Source of the DNA: Anaerotignum sp.
GTDB taxonomy: Bacteria > Bacillota > Clostridia > Lachnospirales > Anaerotignaceae
Direction: 5' to 3'
Length of the DNA: 9,021 bases
NCBI GenBank assembly: GCA_017560955.1
Contig: JAFZDV010000059.1
Span: forward strand, 1 to 9,021
Under the pieces are notes generated by a model. The model had not been told where the DNA came from, made no database searches, and was given only the letters and a program-made list of their open reading frames with translations. Numbering within the stretch: the stretch's first letter is position 1; every line of letters begins with the position of its first letter. Below are positions 1-5,278 of the stretch, one piece after another. A program made the translations under genes and the position numbers.

Positions 1-405
1 ACACCCGGTACAGCCTTCAATGCAGTGGTAACATTCGTGATCACACTTTGTTTCTGCCTGTTTGCTTATACTTGCCTGCTGGGTATGATCAGCTTCTCTG
101 AAATCGCAGCAAACCGTATCCGTAAGGACAAAGCGTTTATCAACGGTGTGCGTATCATCGGTCTGATCGTAGCGGCTTTCGGTATCCTGTGTAATATCGC
201 AGGTCTGGAACTGGGCAACCTGTGGGCATTCTCCGATCTGGGTAATATCCTGATCGTATTCTTCAACGTACCTATCGTGTATGTTGGTGCGAAATATGTA
301 CTTCGTGCTGCAAAACATTATGAGAAAAATGACGGTACACCTTTCACATCCGCAACCATTGGCAGAGATGACTGTCAGTACTGGGATGAAAAGGCGAAAA
401 ACTGA
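1..405 (+). CDS. AGCS-family sodium:amino acid (alanine/glycine) symporter, C-terminal part
   Basis: The reading frame is open from base 1 and ends at TGA 403-405, giving the last 134 residues of a larger membrane protein; the true start lies left of the window. The GTG at 25 is internal, because the codons before it (TPGTAFNA) fit the family equally well. The opening FNAVVT...LFAYTCLLGMISFSE resembles the conserved late segment of the alanine/glycine:cation symporter family (usually F-A-F-S-T-I-L-G-W-Y-Y-G-E). Three hydrophobic helices are visible, around window residues 7-30, 53-70 and 85-105, followed by a short hydrophilic cytoplasmic tail ending DEKAKN. Family members take up small neutral amino acids with Na+ or H+ at the cytoplasmic membrane. 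Substrate cannot be assigned from this fragment. No U-tailed terminator follows; the five-hairpin block begins just after the stop. Confidence 0.82.
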   Translation, partial: TPGTAFNAVVTFVITLCFCLFAYTCLLGMISFSEIAANRIRKDKAFINGVRIIGLIVAAFGILCNIAGLELGNLWAFSDLGNILIVFFNVPIVYVGAKYVLRAAKHYEKNDGTPFTSATIGRDDCQYWDEKAKN

Positions 406-411
406 TTTCTT

Positions 412-549
412 CGAGGGACTCTGTCCCCCGAGCCCCCTGTAAGGGGAAAGATTCCCCTTAACCCCCATTTGCAAAACCATGTGCATGGTTTTGTGGTCTC
501 GGGTTCTTAGGGGGGTGACCCCTAAGTAGGAGTTTGAGGGCAACGCCCT
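412..549. repeat. Cluster of five consecutive stem-loops (possible dispersed intergenic repeat)
   Basis: The gap between the symporter and the radical SAM gene is almost entirely inverted repeats. The stems are: (1) GGGAC 415-419 with GTCCC 423-427; (2) TAAGGGGAA 440-448 with TTCCCCTTA 452-460, a perfect 9 bp with a 3-nt loop; (3) CAAAACCATG 472-481 with CATGGTTTTG 484-493, a perfect 10-bp palindrome; (4) CTTAGGGG 506-513 with CCCCTAAG 519-526; (5) AGGGC 537-541 with GCCCT 545-549. CCCGAG 427-432 can also pair with CTCGGG 498-503, closing a multi-branched structure around stems 2 and 3. No stem is followed by a U-run, so a classic terminator is unlikely. G/C runs unlike the flanking DNA suggest an inserted, MITE- or REP-like element, but copy number cannot be seen here. 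Confidence 0.7.
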
Positions 550-570
550 AAAGAAAAGTGAGGAGATAAT

Positions 571-1695
571 ATGAAAATTTCTAAAAAAGACGCCCTGATG
601 TGGTTTTCCTTCTTTGCTCAGCTGGATGAGGAAGAAGAACTGATGCCCAAACAGATGGAACTGGTTTATGCAACATTTGCACAGATCGAAGATGCCATCG
701 ATGCAAGAAACGAAAAGCTGATGGCTGAAATCAAAGGTCTGAAATCTGTAAATGGCAGAACATATTTTGTTGGCCCTGAAGAAAAATTTGCAAAAGGCTG
801 CCGTTCCTGTATGACAGGTACAGGTTTGACTGCCATCCGTAAAACAAATAAGTGTAACATCCAGTGCAAATTCTGCTATAACTATGGCGAACTGGAAGAC
901 TGCATGCCCATCGGTGAAGGTCTGTGGGAAATCGGCGGTACAAAATTCTATGAAAGAGATATCGACCTGCTACTTTCCATTCAGGAAAAACCTACAGGCA
1001 TTTCCTATGTATATCTGGAACCTTTCATGGAAATTGAAAAATATTATGGTGTCATTAAAAAATTCCACGAAGCAGGTATTCACCAGCACATGTACACAAA
1101 TGGTACACTGGCAACAGAAGAAAATCTGAAGGCTCTGGGTGAAGCGGGTCTGGATGAACTGCGTTTCAATCTGGGCGCAACAAATGCTTCTGATAAGGTC
1201 ATTGAAGCCATTGCTACAGCGAAGAAATATATCAAATATGTGGGTATCGAAACACCTATGACACCTGAATATTTCGAAGCATTCATGGAAAAGAAAGATA
1301 AAATTCTGGCAACAGGCGTGGATTTTATGAACTGTGCGGAACTGCATCTGAATAACAACAACATCTGGAACTATGGCGGCGAAAACATGTATGTTTACAG
1401 ACAGGGCTATGTTTCCCCCACATGGAGCAGAGAACTGACATTCAAACTGATGAAAATGGCCGACGAAGAAGGCTGGAACGTTGCTGTTCACGATTGTTCC
1501 AACAGAACAAAATTTGCCCGCGGCCTGAATCTGAAGGCGAAAGAAGGCGCATGGTTCGGTGCAAGCAGCTACGGCTCCGAATTCAGCAGACCTCCTTTCG
1601 AAGCATTCCTGCCCATCCTGCAGGATGAAAGCTTCCAGTTTATCGAAGAGGAAGAACTGCCTGAAGGCTATAGACCGGGGGAACTGTTCTTTTAA
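571..1695 (+). CDS. Uncharacterised radical SAM protein
   Basis: A 374-aa cytoplasmic protein with the radical SAM cluster motif C-x3-C-x2-C at C95, C99 and C102 (CNIQCKFC), which binds the [4Fe-4S] cluster that cleaves S-adenosylmethionine. An extra pair, C77-x2-C80 (GCRSC), lies just before it, and C111, C255 and C309 are further cysteines that might hold a second cluster. YLEPFME may stand in for the GGE strand. HQHMYTNG (171-178) and EAGLDELRFN (191-200) resemble COG2108-type proteins related to pyruvate formate-lyase activating enzyme; this is from memory and tentative. The substrate is unknown. The start is ATG 571 with AGGAG at 561-565. I see no promoter in the stem-loop block upstream, so co-transcription with the symporter is possible. 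A terminator follows at 1713-1750. Codon use is CTG/GAA-rich, like fba and aspS, suggesting good expression. Confidence 0.85.
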   Translation: MKISKKDALMWFSFFAQLDEEEELMPKQMELVYATFAQIEDAIDARNEKLMAEIKGLKSVNGRTYFVGPEEKFAKGCRSCMTGTGLTAIRKTNKCNIQCKFCYNYGELEDCMPIGEGLWEIGGTKFYERDIDLLLSIQEKPTGISYVYLEPFMEIEKYYGVIKKFHEAGIHQHMYTNGTLATEENLKALGEAGLDELRFNLGATNASDKVIEAIATAKKYIKYVGIETPMTPEYFEAFMEKKDKILATGVDFMNCAELHLNNNNIWNYGGENMYVYRQGYVSPTWSRELTFKLMKMADEEGWNVAVHDCSNRTKFARGLNLKAKEGAWFGASSYGSEFSRPPFEAFLPILQDESFQFIEEEELPEGYRPGELFF

Positions 1696-1712
1696 TTTAA
1701 TATGAATTTTTG

Positions 1713-1750
1713 CGGCGGAGGTCGGCTTATGGTCGATTTCTGCCGTTTTT
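1713..1750 (+). terminator. Intrinsic terminator after the radical SAM gene
   Basis: CGGCGGAGGTCG (1713-1724) pairs over all 12 positions with CGATTTCTGCCG (1734-1745), using three G-U wobbles. The loop is 9 nt and a run of five T (1746-1750) follows. It lies 18 bp after the TAA. The ribosome site of the next gene begins only 4 bp after the T-run. Confidence 0.75.
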
Positions 1751-1767
1751 CATAAGGGGGTGAAAAA

Positions 1768-2454
1768 ATGTTTGCACAATGGAACGAAAAAAGGCAAAAG
1801 AAACGGGAAGAACGGAAACAGCGAAAAGAGCGGCAAAGAGAAGTCCGAGAATGGAACATGAGGCATTACCATTACGTTTCCTTCTGTTTGCAGGATGTGG
1901 AATTTATGGGATATTATCTGCCAATGAATTTAAGTGCCTGTGGAAATGAACTTTCTTTGTATGAAGCCACGGAAAAGAGTTTTCATGATGAAGTCATTAC
2001 AGTTTTTCGGGAAATCACGGAAGAACTGACGATTCAATATCATGTGTTGCAATGGCTGCGGTGGTCTAGTGTGGAGCCTATGCCTGCGATAAAGAAATAC
2101 AAGGCAGGAGAAGGTGCAATTTTTGATAAAGACTATATTGTAAAATGTACAGAAAATGGAGTGGACAAAACACTTCTGGAAATGCAGATGGGAGAAGGAA
2201 ACAGATGGGACTTTATTGAGCAGGAGTGTTATTGTTATAAAGATAGATTGACTGTTTTTGATACAGTGGGAGATGCGGCGGAATACATTGAAGAAGTTCC
2301 CTGTGACCTGTATATCATGCTGGATCTGATGCATGCAGCTATGATGGTGAAAACCAGAAAAGCGGAGGATCTGAAAACAGTGGAAACCTGTATGCGTAGA
2401 GTTTGCGAAAAATATGAGAAAGAGATTCATGACTATATTGGACATCTGAAATAA
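1768..2454 (+). CDS. Hypothetical protein, 228 aa, basic N-terminus
   Basis: I do not recognise this protein. It starts at ATG 1768 behind a strong site (AAGGGGGTG, 1754-1762) and stops at TAA 2452-2454. Residues 6-28 are an almost uninterrupted Lys/Arg/Glu/Gln stretch, probably a single charged helix; it could contact RNA, DNA or membrane, but it contains no known motif. The rest (about 33-228) looks like a soluble mixed alpha/beta domain, rich in Glu and aromatic residues and with several cysteines that form no clear metal motif. There is no signal peptide or transmembrane segment. The C-terminal ~40 residues (ARKAED-like to HDYIGHLK) look helical. It sits on the same strand as the radical SAM gene but behind a terminator with no room for a separate promoter, so expression probably depends on read-through. 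It is more A/T-rich at third positions than its neighbour. Confidence 0.7.
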   Translation: MFAQWNEKRQKKREERKQRKERQREVREWNMRHYHYVSFCLQDVEFMGYYLPMNLSACGNELSLYEATEKSFHDEVITVFREITEELTIQYHVLQWLRWSSVEPMPAIKKYKAGEGAIFDKDYIVKCTENGVDKTLLEMQMGEGNRWDFIEQECYCYKDRLTVFDTVGDAAEYIEEVPCDLYIMLDLMHAAMMVKTRKAEDLKTVETCMRRVCEKYEKEIHDYIGHLK

Positions 2455-2490
2455 AAAGCACCTGATTGAGAAATCAAGTGCTTTTATTTT
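2454..2490. terminator. Bidirectional terminator between converging genes
   Basis: AAAAGCAC (2454-2461) pairs with GTGCTTTT (2478-2485) and TGATT (2463-2467) with AATCA (2472-2476), with one C/A mismatch between the two segments. T-rich tracts flank it on both strands, so it can end both the 228-aa gene (rightward) and the metallo-hydrolase gene (leftward). Confidence 0.85.
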
Positions 2491-3375
2491 TTATTCTGTT
2501 ACTGTTTTCCAGAGCAGCAGGTTATCTTCCACATAGTTTTCTACCTTGCCATTATCGCAAAGATATGCCAGATAGGAACGGATGGTGCTGCCAACCAGTA
2601 CATACTGGGCGTGGTCCATAGTCAGTTCGTAATGTTCAAAAACTTTTTTCAGGATCAGTTCAAAATGCATGGGTTCTTTGCAGAGATCCAGCAGAACATT
2701 CAGGATTTCCAGAGATTTATCTCTGTTCAGTTTTACCAGAGGTTTGATATCTTCCATGGGTTCTGCATGGGCAGGAATGAACAGTTTGCCTTCCAGTTTT
2801 TATACCATATCCAGTGTTTCAAACTGTGCAGCAAGGTCATAGAAGAAGGAAATGTGATATTTGTTGACTGTGCCTTCACCGAAGATGCAGTCAGCAAGGA
2901 AATACACATCATCAGGTGTTTTTACGCCGATCATATCCCAGAAATGGCCAGGCAGGCGGAAATATTCCATGCCATCGGGCAGTTTTGCTGTGGCAATATC
3001 CTGAGTGCTGGAAGGTGTTGCCATCAGGAATTTGCTGCGCAGTTTTTTGAAAGGATAACCGCCATACAGGAATGTGGGCTCCAGAATGGGATTTTCTGCA
3101 ACAATGTTTTCCATGGGAGTGGAATATACAGCACAGTTCAGTCTGTTCTGCAGCAGAGTATTGCCGCCAACATGGTCTGCATTGGAGTGGGTATTGATGA
3201 TGGCGGTCAGTTTCCAGCCCTGGGCATCCAGAATTTTCTGGATTTTACGGCCTGCGTCCTTGTCGTTGCCGCTGTCGATGAGCCATACATCATCATCGCT
3301 GACACGGTACACACCGATTTTTGAAGGGGAGTTGATGTAATATGTATTTTCTGCTACCTGTACCAATTCGTACAT
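2491..3375 (-). pseudogene. Metallo-beta-lactamase-fold hydrolase gene interrupted by an in-frame TAA
   Basis: The leftward frame from ATG 3375 (GGAGGA seven bases upstream) reads 191 residues, meets TAA at 2800-2802, then stays open in the same frame for 102 more codons to TAA 2491-2493. The full product would be about 294 aa. Residues 1-191 are an MBL-fold domain: LIDSG (33-37), the metal motif NTHSNADHVGG (61-71; H63, D67, H68, with Asn in place of the second His), LPGHFWDMIGV (141-151; H144) and LADCIFG (160-166; D162). The segment after the stop resumes with KLEGKLFIPAHAEP, whose His 203 matches the family's last conserved His, then a winged-helix-like C-terminal region (about 210-290). 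The stop therefore removes a probable active-site residue and the tail. Met 207 has no ribosome site, so independent expression of the tail is unlikely. A recent nonsense mutation, a base-call error or read-through are the options. Confidence 0.8.
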
Positions 3376-3393
3376 AGGTCATTCCTCCTTTGT

Positions 3394-3424
3394 AAAAAAG
3401 CCGTCGCAATCTGCGACGGCTTTT
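3394..3424 (-). terminator. Intrinsic terminator after fba
   Basis: GCCGTCGCA (3400-3408) and TGCGACGGC (3412-3420) form a perfect 9-bp GC-rich stem with a 3-nt loop. On the minus strand it is followed by a six-T run (3399-3394). It lies 12 bp after the fba stop and only about 19 bp before the start of the metallo-hydrolase gene. Confidence 0.9.
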
Positions 3425-3436
3425 GTTAGCTTCGTA

Positions 3437-4384
3437 TTAGTTCATGGAATCTGTAGAGCCGATTACATTTTTGATTTTGTCTTCTACCAGTTCCTGGATC
3501 AGATCTCTGCCTGCGCCCAGATAACCACGAGGGTCGAATGCAGCGGGATCATCACCGAAGGATTTACGGATCGCTGCTGTCAGAGCCAGTCTCAGGTCTG
3601 TGTCCATGTTGATTTTGCAAACTGCCATAGAGGATGCTTTTCTCAGCATTTCAGCAGGGATACCTTTTGCGCCTGCAATGTTGCCGCCGTATTCGTTGCA
3701 CATAGCAACACATTTCTGGTCAACGGAGGATGCACCGTGCAGAACGATGGGGAAGTTGTGGATGCCAGCTGCTTCCAGTTTTTCTGTGATTGTAGCCAGT
3801 CTGTCAAAGTCCAGTTTTGCTTCGCCTTTGAATTTGTATGCGCCGTGGCTTGTGCCGATAGCGATCGCCAGAGAGTCAACGCCTGTTCTTGTTACGAAGT
3901 CAACAGCCTGATCGGGGTCTGTGTAAGTTGCGTCAGCAGCATTTACTTTTACTTCGTCTTCCACGCCAGCCAGTTTGCCCAGTTCTGCTTCAACCACTAC
4001 GCCTCTTTCGTGTGCGTATTCAACGATTTTCTTTGTCTGTGCTACGTTTTCTTCATAGTCCAGATGAGAACCGTCGAACATAACGGATGTGAAGCCGTAT
4101 TCGATACAGTCTTTGCAAACTTCGAAATCAGAACCGTGGTCCAGATGCAGAGCAATATCCAGACCTGTTTCTTCGATGGCAGCGTCTACCATTGCTTTCA
4201 GATATTTGGGATGTGCATATTTCAGAGCAGATTTGGAAACCTGCAGAATAACAGCGGAGTTCTGTGCTTTTGCAGCAGCAACTACACCCTGAATGATTTC
4301 CATGTTATTGATGTTGAAAGCGCCGATTGCATAACCGCCTTCGAATGCTTTTTCAAACATTTTTTTTGTTGTTACTAAAGCCAT
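3437..4384 (-). CDS. fba: Fructose-1,6-bisphosphate aldolase, class II
   Basis: A 315-aa cytoplasmic enzyme that reversibly splits fructose 1,6-bisphosphate into dihydroxyacetone phosphate and glyceraldehyde 3-phosphate in glycolysis and gluconeogenesis, using a Zn2+ ion. The class II features are all visible: HLDHGSD (80-86) with catalytic D82 and zinc ligand H83, FDGSHLDYEENV (103-114), EAELGKLAGVEDEV (132-145), GTSHGAYK (177-184) with H180, VLHGASS (214-220) with H216, and INMDTDLR near the C-terminus for phosphate binding. The start is ATG at 4384-4382 (MALVTTKKMFEKA) behind GAGAGGTG. The frame is open upstream to 4429, but those 15 residues overlap the promoter leader and do not belong to the family. 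The length is normal. It has its own sigma-A promoter and terminator. A related sugar-bisphosphate aldolase specificity cannot be excluded. Confidence 0.95.
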   Translation of the reverse strand: MALVTTKKMFEKAFEGGYAIGAFNINNMEIIQGVVAAAKAQNSAVILQVSKSALKYAHPKYLKAMVDAAIEETGLDIALHLDHGSDFEVCKDCIEYGFTSVMFDGSHLDYEENVAQTKKIVEYAHERGVVVEAELGKLAGVEDEVKVNAADATYTDPDQAVDFVTRTGVDSLAIAIGTSHGAYKFKGEAKLDFDRLATITEKLEAAGIHNFPIVLHGASSVDQKCVAMCNEYGGNIAGAKGIPAEMLRKASSMAVCKINMDTDLRLALTAAIRKSFGDDPAAFDPRGYLGAGRDLIQELVEDKIKNVIGSTDSMN

Positions 4385-4410
4385 TATAAAGACACCTCTC
4401 TTGAAAAAAT

Positions 4411-4440
4411 TTGGGTTACCTTTTATCATTACCGTATAAT
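4411..4440 (+). promoter_or_regulatory. Sigma-A promoter of the lspA-like gene
   Basis: TTGGGT (4411-4416), an 18-bp spacer, then TATAAT (4435-4440). The predicted start is near 4447, with a leader of about 55 nt. It faces the fba promoter: the two -10 boxes are 3 bp apart, and each -35 lies downstream of the other's start site. Confidence 0.55.
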
Positions 4441-4443
4441 AGA

Positions 4444-4472
4444 ATTATAATACGAGTAAGATTTTATAGCAA
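4444..4472 (-). promoter_or_regulatory. Sigma-A promoter of fba
   Basis: Read on the minus strand, TTGCTA (4472-4467), a 17-bp spacer, and a perfect TATAAT (4449-4444). The predicted transcript start is near 4437, giving a leader of about 53 nt. Confidence 0.8.
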
Positions 4473-4501
4473 GGGATACTTTGAAAGAGGTGGGACAAAA
4501 A

Positions 4502-4951
4502 ATGTCAGAGTTATTTACATTTTTAGCAGTGCTGGGATTGGACTTTGGCACGAAAAAATGGGCGGAAGAAAATCTGCCTCTGAATAGGAAAAAGGAAATT
4601 GTAAAAAATCGCCTGTATTTTCGACACATAAAAAACAGCGGCATTGCCTATAATAAATTCAGCGGAAAACGAAATGGGATCCTTCTTTTCACAGGCAGTC
4701 TGCTGGCGTATTATAGCATGGCTTTCCTACAGGCGTTGGCTGGAAAAAAAGAACGGAAATATGCCATGCCTCTGGCGCTGGTTCTGGGCGGCGGTTTCGG
4801 AAATTTTGCGGAACGGGCACGAAAGGGTAAGGTTACAGACTTTATTTTTATTCCTGTGGAAGGAAAGAATGCCCCTATCTTTAATCTGGCGGATGTAGCG
4901 GTTTGGATCGGGGGGATTTGGCTGGCAATTGTTTCCTGTGGTGAAAAGTAA
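4502..4951 (+). CDS. lspA: Signal peptidase II-like protein (LspA family)
   Basis: A 149-aa inner-membrane aspartyl protease homologue; LspA cleaves the signal peptide of prolipoproteins just before the lipid-modified Cys. Visible family features: D14-x-x-TKKW near the first helix, NSGIAY (45-50) for the usual N-x-G-A-A-F, GGGFGNFAERARKGKVTDF (97-113, wait-position markers N101, E104, R105, D113), and FNLAD (127-131; N128, D131). D113 and D131 match the catalytic Asp pair known from LspA structures. The Asp that normally precedes Arg in the D-R motif is Glu here (E104). Four hydrophobic segments fit the usual topology (about 1-13, 58-80, 87-102, 128-146). ATG 4502 is chosen because AGAGGTGG (4486-4493) lies 8 bp before it; the in-frame TTG at 4481 overlaps that site. 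It may be a divergent paralogue rather than the only lspA. No terminator precedes the 6S promoter. Confidence 0.8.
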   Translation: MSELFTFLAVLGLDFGTKKWAEENLPLNRKKEIVKNRLYFRHIKNSGIAYNKFSGKRNGILLFTGSLLAYYSMAFLQALAGKKERKYAMPLALVLGGGFGNFAERARKGKVTDFIFIPVEGKNAPIFNLADVAVWIGGIWLAIVSCGEK

Positions 4952-4971
4952 AGGAAAATGTCGATTTTATA

Positions 4972-5000
4972 TTGCCTCGGGCGGACATTTGTAGTATAAT
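4972..5000 (+). promoter_or_regulatory. Sigma-A promoter of the 6S RNA gene
   Basis: TTGCCT (4972-4977), a 17-bp spacer and a perfect TATAAT (4995-5000). The predicted start near A5007 coincides with the start of the closing stem of the RNA. A 7-bp inverted repeat (AAATGTC 4956-4962, GACATTT 4984-4990) flanks the -35 box. Confidence 0.8.
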
Positions 5001-5006
5001 CAAGCC

Positions 5007-5198
5007 ATAAGATCCTGAAATGCACGATAACTTGCCATATTTGAACCTACATTACTGACTAGGGACTCCTATAAACGGCAGATATGTCAGGCCTCAAGAT
5101 AATTCCCTTTGGGCGGAGGAAGGCAGAGTCTGAAGTTGCGGAAACCCACCTGGCTTAGGCTAGGTGTCAAGAGGCAAGACCGGCGTTTCGGGATATTT
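5007..5198 (+). ncRNA. ssrS: 6S RNA
   Basis: An untranslated gene of about 190 nt with the fold expected of 6S RNA, which binds the housekeeping RNA polymerase holoenzyme by mimicking an open promoter. The closing stem pairs 5012-5023 with 5183-5194 (12 pairs, two wobbles), followed by an internal loop and CTTGCC (5031-5036) with GGCAAG (5173-5178). Next is a large central bubble whose 5' side carries TTTGAACCTACAT. On its 3' side sits the small hairpin typical of 6S RNA, CACCTGGC/GCTAGGTG. The apical arm begins with GGACTC (about 5084-5089) pairing with GAGTCT (about 5126-5131), and CCTC/GAGG pairs further in. It has its own strong promoter, and a terminator follows. The call rests on structure, remembered consensus and context; a covariance-model search would settle it. 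The exact ends are inferred. Confidence 0.83.
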
Positions 5199-5215
5199 CG
5201 TTTTTACGCTTTTTT

Positions 5216-5244
5216 AGGCTTAGACCATTGGTCTAAGCCTTTTT
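5216..5244 (+). terminator. Intrinsic terminator downstream of 6S RNA
   Basis: AGGCTTAGACC (5216-5226) and GGTCTAAGCCT (5230-5240) form a perfect 11-bp stem with a 3-nt loop, followed by TTTTCTTTT. It would end a 6S precursor of about 235 nt, later trimmed at the 3' end. The next gene starts 34 bp beyond the first T-run. Confidence 0.9.
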
Positions 5245-5278
5245 CTTTTGCATAGATTTGTAAAAGGAGGCGGACAAG

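Noticed and set aside
25..27. GTG as the start of the symporter fragment
   Set aside because: The frame is open to the window edge and the upstream codons fit the family, so this is an internal Val codon.
2491..2757. Separate 88-aa gene starting at ATG 2757 on the minus strand
   Set aside because: It is in frame with the interrupted metallo-hydrolase, has no ribosome site, and reads as that protein's C-terminal region.
2800..2802. Genome-wide TAA reassignment or selenocysteine-like recoding
   Set aside because: TAA ends several neighbouring genes normally, and no recoding element is visible; one stop is better explained by mutation, error or read-through.
2611..3324. Rightward 237-codon open frame opposite the metallo-hydrolase
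   Set aside because: It is antisense to a clear MBL-fold coding sequence, has no ribosome site, and its composition (rich in Phe, Cys, Gln) is typical of a shadow frame.
3737..4378. Rightward 213-codon open frame opposite fba
   Set aside because: It is antisense to the strongly conserved aldolase and has no recognisable protein sequence or ribosome site.
4481..4501. TTG 4481 as the start of the LspA-like protein
   Set aside because: It overlaps the ribosome site that properly serves ATG 4502, and the extra residues do not fit the family.
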